Shown here piece after piece: positions 45,693 through 55,301 of a stretch of DNA of 64,000 nt. Numbering within the stretch: the stretch's first letter is position 1; each line of letters starts with the position of its first letter. The stretch is from Pseudomonas panipatensis (GTDB taxonomy: Bacteria; Pseudomonadota; Gammaproteobacteria; Pseudomonadales; Pseudomonadaceae). Where the stretch lies: the NCBI RefSeq assembly GCF_900099785.1, contig NZ_FNDS01000012.1, positions 1 through 64,000 of the forward strand. The letters are read 5' to 3'. The translations under genes and the position numbers were made by a program. Below the pieces are notes generated by a model, which worked only from the letters and a program-made list of their open reading frames with translations, had not been told where the DNA came from and ran no database searches.

Positions 45693-46049
45693 TCAGAGAA
45701 TCACTGCCGCCGCCAGTCCCAGTGCCCCAAAGAGAAAGCCCAGGGCGGCGCCGCGTTTGGGTAGTTCAGCGAACATCAGCCAGATGATCAGCGGCTCCAT
45801 CAGCAACAGCAGCACGATGGACAGCACGGAGACCAGCCAGATATCACCGAGGGCGCGGTAGCCGGTCCAGTAGGCCAGCACCAGGCAGATGCCAGCGATG
45901 CTGATCAGCAGCAGTGGCAGCCAGAGCGGTGTGAGCGATTGCCCGGCATCCTGGGCCAGGCGGGCGGCGAGCAGTTCGGCGTAGATGGCCAGCAGTTCGC
46001 CGATGGCCATCAGGAGGAGAGCGGCGGCTCCAAAGAGTTCTTTCGACAT
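45693..46049 (-). CDS. Small hydrophobic membrane protein, function unknown
   Basis: 118 aa with four predicted membrane segments (about 5-28, 42-62, 70-92 and 98-117). It resembles small multi-span transporters in layout but shows no motif that I recognise. It stands alone, convergent with tag and divergent from the lipid A acyltransferase gene. Confidence 0.65.
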   Translation of the reverse strand: MSKELFGAAALLLMAIGELLAIYAELLAARLAQDAGQSLTPLWLPLLLISIAGICLVLAYWTGYRALGDIWLVSVLSIVLLLLMEPLIIWLMFAELPKRGAALGFLFGALGLAAAVIL

Positions 46050-46305
46050 GGGATGGATCCTTTTCTTTCAGGGAGGCCCTGAAGAGCCCCTTCGCAGGGT
46101 TTCGCTGCGCGAAGCGCGCAAGGTTGCGTTGAGCGAAGGGGGCGGATCGGTTCGGTCTGCTGGATCATGTCGACGTCCTTGTGCGGGTGCCGTGATGGTA
46201 CGGTTCGTACGCTTTAGCACGTCTGTCACCGCTATCGCCACAGGCTTTTCGCCTTCGGTCATGACCACTGGTTAGAATGCGCGCATCTGGCTGAAGGAGT
46301 TTTCC

Positions 46306-47193
46306 GTGGAGAAATTCAAAGGTGCGTTGGTGGTGGGCGGTCTGCGCCTGTTCGCCATGCTGCCCTGGCGCGCGGTGCAGGGGCTGGGGGCGGCCATCGG
46401 CTGGTTGATGTGGAAGTTGCCCAACCGCTCCCGCGAGGTGGTGCGCATCAATCTGGCGCATTGCTTCCCGGAACTGTCGCCGGCGGAGCTGGAGACGCTG
46501 GTCGGGCAGAGTCTGATGGACATCGGCAAGACCCTCACCGAGAGCGCCTGTGCCTGGATCTGGCCGCCGCAGAAGTCGCTGCAGTACATCCGCGAAGTCG
46601 AGGGCATGGAGGTTCTGGAAGAAGCGCTGGCGTCGGGTGACGGCCTGGTCGGCATCACCAGCCACCTGGGCAACTGGGAAGTGCTCAACCACTTCTACTG
46701 CTCCTACGCCAAGCCGATCATCTTTTACCGCCCGCCGAAGCTGAAGGCCGTGGACGACCTGCTGAAGAAGCAGCGCGTGCAGCTCGGCAACCGGGTGGCG
46801 CCGTCCACCCCGGAAGGCATCCTCAGCGTGATCAAGGAAGTGAAGCGCGGCGGTTGCGTGGGCATTCCGGCCGACCCGGAGCCGGCTCTCGGCGCCGGCC
46901 TCTTCGTGCCTTACCTGGGCACCACGGCACTGACCAGCAAGTTCGTACCCTCGCTGTTGTCGCGCGGCAAGGCCCGCGGGGTGTTCTTCCACGCCGTGCG
47001 CCTGCCCGACGGCAGCGGCTACAAGGTCATCCTCGAAGCCGCCCCGGCGGACATGTACGACAAGGACATGGAGGTCTCGGTGGCCGCCCTCAGCCGCGAA
47101 CTGGCCAAGTACGTGCGCGCCTACCCGAGCCAATACATGTGGAGCATGAAGCGCTTCAAGAAGCGCCCCGAAGGCGAGGCCAAGTGGTACTGA
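46306..47193 (+). CDS. Lipid A biosynthesis lauroyl/myristoyl acyltransferase (LpxL/HtrB family)
   Basis: 295 aa inner-membrane enzyme adding a secondary acyl chain to lipid A. The GTG start at 46306 is preceded by AAGGAG. The acyltransferase motif H-x4-E is SHLGNWEV at about 117-124, and GIPADPEPALGAG is the next conserved block. In P. aeruginosa the gene at this position is one of two htrB homologues. A -10-like TAGAAT is at 46273-46278. Confidence 0.92.
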   Translation: MEKFKGALVVGGLRLFAMLPWRAVQGLGAAIGWLMWKLPNRSREVVRINLAHCFPELSPAELETLVGQSLMDIGKTLTESACAWIWPPQKSLQYIREVEGMEVLEEALASGDGLVGITSHLGNWEVLNHFYCSYAKPIIFYRPPKLKAVDDLLKKQRVQLGNRVAPSTPEGILSVIKEVKRGGCVGIPADPEPALGAGLFVPYLGTTALTSKFVPSLLSRGKARGVFFHAVRLPDGSGYKVILEAAPADMYDKDMEVSVAALSRELAKYVRAYPSQYMWSMKRFKKRPEGEAKWY

Positions 47194-47200
47194 GCTGACA

Positions 47201-47217
47201 ACCGGGCGTCGCCCGGT
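47201..47217 (+). terminator. Hairpin after the lipid A acyltransferase gene
   Basis: Perfect 7-bp stem ACCGGGC / GCCCGGT with a 3-base loop, 7 bases past the stop. No T run follows, so termination may be weak. Confidence 0.4.
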
Positions 47218-47412
47218 CCGGCTTGCCGACCACCGCCGTGGCGCCCCTCTCTACCCCGCCGGGGTCAACGGCCGGACGACGCAAGGCCCGAGCGGGGGAT
47301 TGTCCCTGGTCATCGATGGCGCCGATCGCTGGCGGCCGATGCCATTCATGGCTTGACCCGCGCCGCCAGATCAGGCGGACTATGCGCTGACATTCAGGTA
47401 AGGATGCCGCAC

Positions 47413-47673
47413 ATGGCCAATCAGAGGCAGTACCCGCGTACCCCGATGAAGTGCAGGATCAAGATCGCCCACTCGAGTTTCGGTGAGATATTCGGGCATA
47501 CCCGCGATCTCTCCGACGGCGGCGTCTATGTCCGCCATGAGTTCCTCGCCGCGCTCCCCGCCGGTACCCGCGTCACCGGCCAGGTCCAGGACCTGCCCAT
47601 CGAGGCGCCGGTGCTGCAGATGGAGGTGACCCGCACCGATGGCGACGGCGCCGGCCTGCGCTTCGTCGACTGA
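47413..47673 (+). CDS. PilZ-domain c-di-GMP-binding protein
   Basis: 86 aa single PilZ domain. Both ligand motifs are intact: RxxxR as RQYPR at about 5-9 and DxSxxG as DLSDGG near 33-38. The start at 47413 is chosen because AAGGA lies 8 bases upstream; an ATG three codons earlier overlaps that site. The output partner is unknown. Confidence 0.9.
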   Translation: MANQRQYPRTPMKCRIKIAHSSFGEIFGHTRDLSDGGVYVRHEFLAALPAGTRVTGQVQDLPIEAPVLQMEVTRTDGDGAGLRFVD

Positions 47674-47692
47674 GCGCCAGGCGACGAGAAAC

Positions 47693-47722
47693 CTGACTTT
47701 CGGGTCCGTTATCCGCTAGAAT
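47693..47722 (+). promoter_or_regulatory. Putative yhhQ promoter
   Basis: -10 TAGAAT at 47717-47722 with a weak -35 (CTGACT) 18 bases upstream. Transcription would start just before the riboswitch. Confidence 0.4.
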
Positions 47723-47748
47723 GCGCGCCGCTCGGCATAGGGCCGGGC

Positions 47749-47780
47749 ATGGGTTCCCTAACCCCATCGACCAAAAAGGA
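47749..47780 (+). promoter_or_regulatory. preQ1-I-like riboswitch masking the yhhQ ribosome site
   Basis: P1 stem AUGGG (47749-47753) / CCCAU (47763-47767) encloses loop UUCCCUAAC. The A-rich tail CCAAAAAGGA (47771-47780) follows, and its AGGA can pair with UCC in the loop to make the H-type pseudoknot. AAGGA is also the Shine-Dalgarno of the gene, 7 bases before ATG. The size, the UUC loop start and the A-rich L3 fit the preQ1-I class, which is known upstream of YhhQ-family transporters. Confidence 0.65.
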
Positions 47781-47787
47781 CGCATCC

Positions 47788-48441
47788 ATGTCTGCCTTTT
47801 CCCCGGCGGCCCGGCGCAACGCGCTGGCCGGTCTGATCGTTTTCCACATCCTCATCATCATCGCCAGCAACTACCTGGTGCAGCTGCCGATGACCCTGTT
47901 CGGCTGGCAGACCACCTGGGGCGCCTTCAGCTTCCCGTTCATCTTCCTGGCCACCGACCTGACCGTGCGCCTGCTCGGCAAGGGCCCTGCGCGCCTGGTC
48001 ATCGCCCGCGTCATGCTGCCCGCGCTGCTGGCATCCTATGGCGTCTCGGTGCTGTTCCAAGAGGGGGCCTTCCGCGGCGTCGCCGCCCTCGCCGAGTTCA
48101 ACACCTTCGTCGCGCGCATCTCCCTGGGCAGCTTCTTCGCCTATGCCCTCGGGCAGATTCTCGATATCCAGGTCTTCGACCGCCTGCGCAGGCTGCGCCA
48201 GTGGTGGATCGCCCCGGTGGTGTCGACCCTGTTCGGCAACCTGATGGACACCTTCGCGTTCTTTTCAGTGGCCTTCTGGCACAGCGCCAACCCCTTCATG
48301 GCCGAGCACTGGGTGGAAATCGCCACGGTCGACTACAGCGTCAAGCTGGGCGTCAGCCTGATCCTCTTCGTGCCGCTCTACGGCATGCTGCTGCGGGCGA
48401 TCCTGCGCCGGCTCGGCGCGCACTCGCCGGCCATGGCCTGA
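47788..48441 (+). CDS. yhhQ: YhhQ/VUT-family queuosine precursor transporter
   Basis: 217 aa, about six membrane segments. The family imports the queuosine precursors preQ0/preQ1 in E. coli. Conserved parts include FPFIFLATDLTVRLLG and the central SLGSFFAYALGQILDIQVFDRLRR. The start is the ATG at 47788, because the upstream ATG at 47749 is part of the riboswitch stem. Ligand-dependent masking of its ribosome site is predicted. Confidence 0.9.
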   Translation: MSAFSPAARRNALAGLIVFHILIIIASNYLVQLPMTLFGWQTTWGAFSFPFIFLATDLTVRLLGKGPARLVIARVMLPALLASYGVSVLFQEGAFRGVAALAEFNTFVARISLGSFFAYALGQILDIQVFDRLRRLRQWWIAPVVSTLFGNLMDTFAFFSVAFWHSANPFMAEHWVEIATVDYSVKLGVSLILFVPLYGMLLRAILRRLGAHSPAMA

Positions 48442-48450
48442 GGCCTCCCC

Positions 48451-49329
48451 TCACGCCAGGCGGCGGCCCTTGAGGCGTTCCAGCACGGCCAGTGGCGAGC
48501 GCTGCGGGTCCTGCATCGCCGTCACGGGCAAGAGCACCGTCTGCTCCAACATGAACTGGCCGGCGCTCACCGCGTGGGCTGCCTGGTCGCTGAAGCAGAT
48601 CCAGGTACTGCCCGCAGGGAAATCCACCGTGTTCGCCGGCTCCTCCTGCAAGCGTTCGTCGGCTTTCATGCGATCGTGCAAACGCAGCATCAGGTGGTCA
48701 TAGTCGCTGCGGCGGCGTTTGGTGATCTTCAACTGCGCGAGCAACCAGGTGTGCAATGGATTCGCACCTTTCTGATCGCTCAAGTAGCGCCGGCACAAGC
48801 TTTCGAAATCGCTGCCGAGGCGCCAGCGGCGAGGCTGGCCGTCGGGGTTGATGTTGCTGAAGACGCGGAGGATTCGGTCGCCATGGATCGGCCGCGAAGG
48901 AAAGGCGTCGATGTGCAGGCGGCGGTCGTCCTTGCGCCAGGAACTGCGCTCCGACCAGTTGGCAATGGCGTGCAGGCGCAGACTGGTGGTGGGGTGGTGC
49001 AGGTTGCCGCGGTAAGCGACGAAGAGTTGTTCGAGCAAATTCAGGCTGAAGCGGTAGTAGCGCTCCAGCAATTGGCTGGCAATGCGGCGTGCGCCGGGGT
49101 CGCTGATGCCATTCAAGTGGCCGTCGAGCGGGGTGAGGCTGACATTCTTGCGCCCGCGATCGACCCAGGCGGGGTCGAGCAGCGCCTGTTCCTCATCATT
49201 GAGGGCGAAGCCAAGGTCCGGGAACAGCAGCACCGCGCCGCGTTCCAGTCGTTCGATCAGTGTGTCGCTCGGTGGCGTGGCATGCGGACGCCAGTCCGCC
49301 AGGGTCAGTACGGGACGTGCGGCTGACAT
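48451..49329 (-). CDS. Kdo hydroxylase (Fe(II)/2-oxoglutarate dioxygenase, KdoO-like)
   Basis: 292 aa from ATG 49329 (GGAG upstream). It matches the Kdo-hydroxylase family, which converts Kdo of the LPS inner core to Ko. Family blocks are SWRKDDRRLHIDAFPSRP (the H-x-D iron ligands), RILRVFSNINPDG, TKRRRSDYDHLMLRLHDRMK, and FSDQAAHAVSAGQFMLEQT with the distal His. The C-terminus LAVLERLKGRRL is typical. It is convergent with yhhQ (9 bases apart) and close to lipid A and heptose genes. Confidence 0.85.
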   Translation of the reverse strand: MSAARPVLTLADWRPHATPPSDTLIERLERGAVLLFPDLGFALNDEEQALLDPAWVDRGRKNVSLTPLDGHLNGISDPGARRIASQLLERYYRFSLNLLEQLFVAYRGNLHHPTTSLRLHAIANWSERSSWRKDDRRLHIDAFPSRPIHGDRILRVFSNINPDGQPRRWRLGSDFESLCRRYLSDQKGANPLHTWLLAQLKITKRRRSDYDHLMLRLHDRMKADERLQEEPANTVDFPAGSTWICFSDQAAHAVSAGQFMLEQTVLLPVTAMQDPQRSPLAVLERLKGRRLA

Positions 49330-49433
49330 GGGAGCTCCAGCATTGGCTAATGACCAAGACCTGCTGCTGGATGAGTCTAGACATATTTCGTAATGATTTT
49401 GCCGGAAAGGTGCCGGCCTTATCGCGTTCCTTC

Positions 49434-49745
49434 CTAGCGCGCCTTGTCCAGCTTGCGCAGGAATACCGTCATTTCCTTCTCGGCCTGTTTGTCGCCGTGG
49501 GCCTGGGCCGCAGCCAGGCCATCGCTCCAGGCGCGCCGCGCGCCGTCCAGGTCGCCCTGGGCCTGCAGGGCCTTGCCCAGCAGCTTCCACGCCGCCGAGT
49601 ACTTCGGATCCTGCTCCACGCAGCGGCGCAGGTGCACGGCCGCGGTTGCCGCATCTCCGGCGTCCAGGTAACCCTTGCCCAGGCCAAAGCGCAGCAGTGG
49701 GTTATCCACACCCTTGGCGAGCATCTTTTCCAGACCTTCGAGCAT
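49434..49745 (-). CDS. Small tetratricopeptide-repeat protein
   Basis: 103 aa, two to three TPR helices pairs (LLRFGLGKGYLDAGDAATAAVHL, then AAWKLLGKALQAQGDLDGARRAW). It has no signal peptide, so it is probably a cytoplasmic protein-protein scaffold. It lies 11 bases downstream of trkA. A perfect DnaA box is at 49702-49710. Confidence 0.85.
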   Translation of the reverse strand: MLEGLEKMLAKGVDNPLLRFGLGKGYLDAGDAATAAVHLRRCVEQDPKYSAAWKLLGKALQAQGDLDGARRAWSDGLAAAQAHGDKQAEKEMTVFLRKLDKAR

Positions 49746-49756
49746 CGGCTAGCCCC

Positions 49757-51130
49757 TCAGAAGAACGTCAGCCCGGCCTGGAACAGCCGCTCGACGTCTC
49801 GGATACGTTTCTTGTCGACCACGAAAAGGATCACATGGTCGCCCGCTTCGATCTGCGTTTCGCCGTGGGCGATGAGCACCGCTTCATCGCGGATCACCGC
49901 GCCGATGGTGGTGCCCGGCGGCAGGTGCACCTCGCTGACTTTGCGGCCGATCACCTTGCTCGACTTGGCGTCACCGTGGGCGACCATCTCGATGGCTTCG
50001 GCGGCGCCCCGGCGCAGGGAGTGCACGCTTTCGATATCGCCACGGCGCACATGGGTCAGCAGGGTGCCGATGGTGGCCAACTGCGGGCTGATGGCGATGT
50101 CGATCTCGCCGCCCTGGACCAGATCGACGTAGGCCGGGTTGTTGATGAGGGTCATCACCTTGCGCGCGCCCAGGCGCTTGGCCAGCAGCGAGGACATGAT
50201 GTTGGCCTCGTCGTCATTGGTCAGGGCGAGGAACAGGTCGGTCTCGCCGATATCCTCTTCCAGCAGCAGGTCGCGGTCGGAGGCGCTGCCCTGGAGGACG
50301 ATGGCGCTGTCCAGGTTGTCCGACAGATGCCGGCAGCGCGCCGCGTTCATCTCGATGATCTTCACCTGGTAGCGATTTTCGATGGCCTCGGCCAGGCGCT
50401 CGCCGATGTTGCCGCCGCCGGCGATGATGATCCGCTTGTAGTTTTCCTCCATGCGCCGCATCTCGCCCATCACCGCGCGGATGTGGGCCTTGGCGGCGAT
50501 GAAGAAGACTTCGTCGTCGGCTTCGATCACGGTGTCGCCCTGGGGGATGATCGGCCGGTTGCGTCGGTAGATGGCCGCCACCCGCGTATCGGCGTTGGGC
50601 ATGTGTTCGCGTAGCTGGCGCAGCTCCTGGCCGATCAGCGGGCCGCCATAGTGCGCCTTGATCGCCACCAGTTGCGCCTTGCCCTCGGCGAAGTCGATCA
50701 CCTGCAGCGAGCCGGGGTACTCGATCAGGCGCTTGATGTAGTTGGTCACCACCTGTTCCGGGCTGATCAGCACGTCCACCGGGATGGCGTCGTTGTCGAA
50801 CAGACCGGTGCGGGTCAGGTAGGCCGACTCGCGCACCCGGGCGATGCGCGTCGGCGTGTTGAACAGGGTGTAGGCGACCTGGCAGGCGACCATGTTCACT
50901 TCGTCGCTGTTGGTCACCGCCACCAGCATGTCGGCATCGTCGGCGCCGGCCTGGCGCAATACCGTGGGGAACGACGCCTTGCCCTGTACGGTGCGGATGT
51001 CCAGGCGGTCGTTGAGGTCGCGCAGGCGCTCGCCGTCGGTGTCGACCACGGTGATGTCGTTGGCTTCGCTGGCCAGGTGCTCGGCCAGGGTGCCGCCGAC
51101 CTGGCCGGCACCGAGGATGATGATCTTCAT
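49757..51130 (-). CDS. trkA: Trk potassium uptake NAD-binding subunit TrkA
   Basis: 457 aa cytoplasmic regulator of TrkH/G channels. Two RCK units: the first Rossmann motif [11 protein letters not shown] starts at residue 7, and the second is [17 protein letters not shown] near 236. Each is followed by a TrkA_C domain. It lies 42 bases after rsmB on the same strand. Confidence 0.97.
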   Translation of the reverse strand: MKIIILGAGQVGGTLAEHLASEANDITVVDTDGERLRDLNDRLDIRTVQGKASFPTVLRQAGADDADMLVAVTNSDEVNMVACQVAYTLFNTPTRIARVRESAYLTRTGLFDNDAIPVDVLISPEQVVTNYIKRLIEYPGSLQVIDFAEGKAQLVAIKAHYGGPLIGQELRQLREHMPNADTRVAAIYRRNRPIIPQGDTVIEADDEVFFIAAKAHIRAVMGEMRRMEENYKRIIIAGGGNIGERLAEAIENRYQVKIIEMNAARCRHLSDNLDSAIVLQGSASDRDLLLEEDIGETDLFLALTNDDEANIMSSLLAKRLGARKVMTLINNPAYVDLVQGGEIDIAISPQLATIGTLLTHVRRGDIESVHSLRRGAAEAIEMVAHGDAKSSKVIGRKVSEVHLPPGTTIGAVIRDEAVLIAHGETQIEAGDHVILFVVDKKRIRDVERLFQAGLTFF

Positions 51131-51172
51131 GGGATGGGCTCTACGCCTGGTTGCTGACGGCGCCGCGCGGAG

Positions 51173-52483
51173 TTAACGGGCGGAAATCTTGATCAGCTTG
51201 GCATAGTAGAAACCGTCGTGCCCGCCTTCCTGCGGCAGCAACTGGCGGCCATGGGCCTGCTTGATGCCCCAGGGACCGGCCAGGTCGAGTTCACGCGCGC
51301 CCGGCGTGCGAGCGAGGAAGGCGCCGATGCCGTCGCTGTTCTCCGGCGGCATGACCGAGCAGGTGGCGTAAAGCAGCACACCGCCGACTTCCAGGGTCGG
51401 CCAGAGGGCGTCGAGCAGCTCGCCCTGCAACTGCGCCAGGGCCGCGATGTCCTCGGCGGTGCGGGTCAGCTTGATGTCCGGGTGACGGCGGATCACCCCG
51501 GTGGCCGAGCAGGGCGCGTCCAGCAGGATGCGCTGGAATGGCTTGCCGTCCCACCAGGCCGCGGTATCGCGGCCATCGGCGGCGACCAGGGTGGCGTCCA
51601 GCCGCAGGCGCGCGAGGTTCTCGCGCACGCGCACCAGGCGCGCCGCTTCCAGGTCGACGCCGAGCACATTGGCCAGGCCGGGCTCGGCTTCCAGCAGGTG
51701 GCAGGTCTTGCCGCCCGGCGCGCAGCAGGCGTCGAGCACGCGCTGGCCGGGGGCCAGTTCGAGCAGATCCGCAGCCAGTTGCGCGGCTTCGTCCTGTACG
51801 CTGACGCGGCCATCGGCGAAGCCCGGCAGCTCGCGGACGTCACATGGCTGTTCGAGCTGGATACCGTCGCGGCTGTACGCGCAGGCGCTGGCGGCGATGC
51901 CGGCAGCCTGCAGTTCGCCAAGGTAGGCGTCGCGGCTGCCATGGCGGCGATTGACCCGCAGGGTCATCGGCGGGTGGGCGTTGTTCGCGGCGCAGATGGC
52001 TTCGAACTGCTCCGGCCAGGCCTGCTTCAGCGCCTTTTGCAGCCAGCGCGGATGCGCCAGGCGCGCCGCCGGGTCGCGATCGACCTCGGCCAGCAGCGTT
52101 TCGCCTTCCCGTTGGGCGCGGCGCAGGACGGCGTTGAGCAGGCCCTTGGCCCAGGACTTCTTCAGCTTGTCGGCGCAACCGACGGTCTCGCCGATGGCGG
52201 CGTGGGCGGGAATGCGGGTGTACAGCAACTGGTAGAGGCCGACCAGCAGCAGCGCCTCGACATCGCGGTCGCCGGCCTTGAACGGCTTCTGCAGCAGGCG
52301 CGCCGCCAGCGCGGCGAGGCGCGGCTGCCAGCGGGCGGCGCCGAAGGCCAGTTCCTGGGTCAGGCCGCGATCGCGTGGGGCGACCTGCTCCAGTTGCGGC
52401 GGCAGCGAGCTGCCCAGCGAGGCACGGCCGGCCAGCACCGCTGTCAGGGCGCGCGCCGCGGCGAGGCGCGGGCTGGCGTTCAT
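51173..52483 (-). CDS. rsmB: 16S rRNA (cytosine967-C5)-methyltransferase
   Basis: 436 aa. An N-terminal NusB-like domain (about 1-140) is followed by the SAM methyltransferase domain with [10 protein letters not shown]. Two catalytic cysteines are [16 protein letters not shown] and [14 protein letters not shown]. It overlaps fmt by 4 bases (ATGA). Confidence 0.97.
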   Translation of the reverse strand: MNASPRLAAARALTAVLAGRASLGSSLPPQLEQVAPRDRGLTQELAFGAARWQPRLAALAARLLQKPFKAGDRDVEALLLVGLYQLLYTRIPAHAAIGETVGCADKLKKSWAKGLLNAVLRRAQREGETLLAEVDRDPAARLAHPRWLQKALKQAWPEQFEAICAANNAHPPMTLRVNRRHGSRDAYLGELQAAGIAASACAYSRDGIQLEQPCDVRELPGFADGRVSVQDEAAQLAADLLELAPGQRVLDACCAPGGKTCHLLEAEPGLANVLGVDLEAARLVRVRENLARLRLDATLVAADGRDTAAWWDGKPFQRILLDAPCSATGVIRRHPDIKLTRTAEDIAALAQLQGELLDALWPTLEVGGVLLYATCSVMPPENSDGIGAFLARTPGARELDLAGPWGIKQAHGRQLLPQEGGHDGFYYAKLIKISAR

Positions 52484-53424
52484 TGGCCGAGCACCAGGCC
52501 GATGGCGAACTGGTCGCGGCGGCTGTTGAACAGATCGGCGAAGGCCAGCGGCTTGCCACCGGGCAGCTGCAGGCGGGTCAGCAACAGGCTGCCTTCGCCG
52601 CAGCCGACCAGCAGGCCGTCGCGGCTGGCGGCGAGGATCTTGCCGGGCTCGCCACGGCCTTCACCGAGGCGCGCACCCCAGACTTTCAAGGCTTCGCCAT
52701 TCAGCGTGGTATGGCACACCGGCCAGGGATCGAAGGCGCGCACGCGGCGCTCCAGCTCCTCGGCGGGGCGCCGCCAGTCCAGCTTCGCCTCGTCCTTGCT
52801 CAGCTTGTGCGCATAGGTGGCCAGGGCATCGTCCTGTCTTTCGCCTTGCAGCGTGGCGGCGGCCAGGCCTTCGATGGCTTGCACCACGGCTTGCGGGCCG
52901 AGCTCGGCGAGGCGGTCATGCAGGCTGCCGCCGGTGTCGCTGGGCGAGATGGGCGTGGTTGTCTTGAGCAGCATCGGGCCGGTGTCCAGGCCGGCCTCCA
53001 TCTGCATCACGGTGACGCCGCTCTCGGCATCACCGGCTTCCACCGCGCGCTGGATCGGCGCCGCGCCGCGCCAGCGCGGCAGCAGCGAGGCATGGCTGTT
53101 GATGCAGCCCAGGCGCGGGATATCGAGCACCACTTGCGGCAGGATCAGGCCGTAGGCCACCACCACCATCAGGTCCGGCGCGAGCGCCGCCAGTTCGGCC
53201 TGGGCCGCCGGGTCGCGCAGGGTCGCCGGCTGCAGCACCGGCAGGCCGTGTTCGAGCGCGAGCTGCTTGACCGGGCTGGGCATCAGCTTCTGCCCGCGGC
53301 CGGCCGGGCGGTCCGGCTGGGTGTAGACGGCGACGATCTGGTGCGGGCCGTCGAGCAGGGCCTTGAGGTGTGCGGCGGCGAACTCCGGGGTGCCGGCGAA
53401 GACCAGACGGAGGGATTGGCTCAT
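52480..53424 (-). CDS. fmt: Methionyl-tRNA formyltransferase
   Basis: 314 aa. It formylates initiator Met-tRNA using 10-formyltetrahydrofolate. The N-terminal catalytic domain contains [17 protein letters not shown] and the C-terminal OB-like domain begins near residue 205. It is followed by rsmB with overlap and preceded by def across a terminator. Confidence 0.97.
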   Translation of the reverse strand: MSQSLRLVFAGTPEFAAAHLKALLDGPHQIVAVYTQPDRPAGRGQKLMPSPVKQLALEHGLPVLQPATLRDPAAQAELAALAPDLMVVVAYGLILPQVVLDIPRLGCINSHASLLPRWRGAAPIQRAVEAGDAESGVTVMQMEAGLDTGPMLLKTTTPISPSDTGGSLHDRLAELGPQAVVQAIEGLAAATLQGERQDDALATYAHKLSKDEAKLDWRRPAEELERRVRAFDPWPVCHTTLNGEALKVWGARLGEGRGEPGKILAASRDGLLVGCGEGSLLLTRLQLPGGKPLAFADLFNSRRDQFAIGLVLGQ

Positions 53425-53458
53425 GCGGGGTCACTCATGCGGGTGCGCTGAAAAGAAA

Positions 53459-53482
53459 AAAGGCTTGCCGGAGCAAGCCTTT
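53459..53482 (-). terminator. Intrinsic terminator between def and fmt
   Basis: Minus strand: 10-bp perfect stem AAAGGCTTGC / GCAAGCCTTT, 4-base loop, then TTTCTTTTC. It lies 13 bases past the def stop. Confidence 0.82.
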
Positions 53483-53494
53483 CGGGCGTCGGGC

Positions 53495-54001
53495 TCAAGC
53501 CTGGAGGCGGTGCTGCTTTTCCAGTTTCTTCTTGATGCGGTCGCGTTTGAGGGTAGACAGGTAATCGACGAACAGCTTGCCGTTGAGGTGGTCGCACTCG
53601 TGCTGGATGCACACCGCCAGCAGGCCTTCGGCGATCTCCTCGAAGGGCTTGCCGTCGCGGTCCAGTGCCGTGACGCGCACGCGCAGCGGTCGGTCGACGT
53701 TCTCGTAGAAGCCGGGCACCGACAGGCAACCTTCCTGGTACTGGCCCATCTCTTCGGTGAGCAGCTCCAGTTCGGGATTGATGAACACGCGCGGCTCGGA
53801 CTTGTCCTCGGACAGGTCCATCACCACGATGCGCTTGTGCACGTTCACCTGGGTAGCGGCCAGGCCGATGCCCGGTGCCTCGTACATGGTTTCGAACATG
53901 TCGTCGACCAGTTGACGTACGCTGTCGTCGACCTCCGCGACCGGCTTGGCGATCGTGCGCAGGCGCGGATCAGGGAATTCGAGAATGTTCAGAATGGCCA
54001 T
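53495..54001 (-). CDS. def: Peptide deformylase
   Basis: 168 aa metalloenzyme removing the N-formyl group from new proteins. Motif 1 GIGLAATQ, motif 2 EGCLS (metal Cys) and motif 3 HECDH (metal His pair and catalytic Glu) are all present. The start at 54001 ([14 protein letters not shown]) is set by homology; its ribosome site is weak. It is divergent from tsaP. Confidence 0.97.
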   Translation of the reverse strand: MAILNILEFPDPRLRTIAKPVAEVDDSVRQLVDDMFETMYEAPGIGLAATQVNVHKRIVVMDLSEDKSEPRVFINPELELLTEEMGQYQEGCLSVPGFYENVDRPLRVRVTALDRDGKPFEEIAEGLLAVCIQHECDHLNGKLFVDYLSTLKRDRIKKKLEKQHRLQA

Positions 54002-54138
54002 ATGCGTTTGTGATGCACTTGTGGAATAAAGTAAAAATCGGCTGCTAAGATGATGAGCAGCATCGAAAAATCGCTGGAAAGCCCGGTAGGGGCGGCTTTC
54101 ACGCGTTTGTGGGTACACATAATAAAGGGATTCACCGC

Positions 54139-55164
54139 ATGAGGAAAACACTACTCGCCGTGCTGCTGCTGGCGGCAGGGAGCGTGGCGCAGGGGGCTGT
54201 GCAGCTCAAGGATGGCCATCCCGACCGCTACACGGTGGTCAAGGGTGATACCCTCTGGGACATCTCGGGCAAGTTCCTGAGCAAGCCCTGGAAGTGGCCG
54301 GAAATCTGGCAGGTGAATCCACAGGTCCGCAACCCGAACCTGATCTATCCGGGCGACGTCCTCAGCCTGGTCTACGTGAACGGTCAGCCGCGCATCGTCC
54401 TCAATCGCGGCGCCTCCCACGGCACCATCAAACTGTCCCCGCAGGTACGCAGCACGCCCATCGCCGAGGCGGTGCCGACCATCCCGCTGGAGAAGATCAA
54501 CGCCTTCCTGCTGTCCAACCGCATCGTCAACAGCGAAGGTGACTTCAGCAATGCGCCCTACATGGTCGCCGGCGACGCCGATCGCGTGGTCAGCGGCGCC
54601 GGTGACCGCGCCTATGCCCGTGGCCGCCAGCTTAACGAAGAGGGCAGCTACGGCATCTTCCGCCAGGGCAAGGTCTACACCGACCCGGACACCAAGGAAG
54701 TCCTCGGCATCGATGCCATGGACGTCGGCAGCGCCAACGTCGTGGCCAAGGAAGACGACATCGCCACGCTGAACCTCACCCGCTCCACTCAGGAAGTGCG
54801 CCCGGGCGACCGCCTGTTCCCCACCGAGGAGCGCGCGATCACCTCGACCTTCATGCCCAGCGAGCCGAAGCGCAGCATCCAGGGCACCATCATCGACGTG
54901 CCGCGCGGCGTGACGCAGATCGGCAAGTACGACGTGGTGACCATCGACAAGGGCGCCCGCGACGGCCTCGAAGAAGGCAACGTCCTGGCCATCTACAAGC
55001 TCGGTGAAACCGTGCGCGACCGCGTCAGCGGCGATCTGGTGAAGATTCCCAACGAGCGCTCCGGCCTGGTGATGATCTTCCGCACCTACAACCGCCTGAG
55101 CTATGGCCTGGTGCTCACGGCCAGCCGCTCGCTGGAAGTGCAGGACAAAGTGCGCAATCCCTGA
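54139..55164 (+). CDS. tsaP: LysM-domain protein TsaP-like
   Basis: 341 aa secreted protein. The signal peptide is about 1-20, and a LysM peptidoglycan-binding domain covers about 32-88 ([31 protein letters not shown]). The C-terminal region matches TsaP, which binds the type IV pilus secretin and peptidoglycan. The start at 54139 follows AAGGGA. It is followed by a strong terminator. Confidence 0.9.
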   Translation: MRKTLLAVLLLAAGSVAQGAVQLKDGHPDRYTVVKGDTLWDISGKFLSKPWKWPEIWQVNPQVRNPNLIYPGDVLSLVYVNGQPRIVLNRGASHGTIKLSPQVRSTPIAEAVPTIPLEKINAFLLSNRIVNSEGDFSNAPYMVAGDADRVVSGAGDRAYARGRQLNEEGSYGIFRQGKVYTDPDTKEVLGIDAMDVGSANVVAKEDDIATLNLTRSTQEVRPGDRLFPTEERAITSTFMPSEPKRSIQGTIIDVPRGVTQIGKYDVVTIDKGARDGLEEGNVLAIYKLGETVRDRVSGDLVKIPNERSGLVMIFRTYNRLSYGLVLTASRSLEVQDKVRNP

Positions 55165-55182
55165 GTCCCGATGCCCGAGAAG

Positions 55183-55210
55183 AACCCCGCCGATGCGGGG
55201 TTTTTCTTTT
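55183..55210 (+). terminator. Terminator of tsaP
   Basis: 8-bp stem AACCCCGC / GCGGGGTT, 4-base loop, then TTTCTTTT. It lies 19 bases past the tsaP stop. Confidence 0.88.
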
Positions 55211-55301
55211 GCGCCGGGCGATTTTCCGAAGCGTCCGACAGGCATGGTGGCGCAGGGGCGGCATAGTCGGGACTCCCCTTGCCGCGCAATGGAATGCCGC
55301 C

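Noticed and set aside
47749..47787. An upstream ATG for yhhQ at 47749
   Set aside because: It lies in the predicted riboswitch stem, has no Shine-Dalgarno, and the ATG at 47788 has AAGGA at 7 bases and starts the conserved protein.
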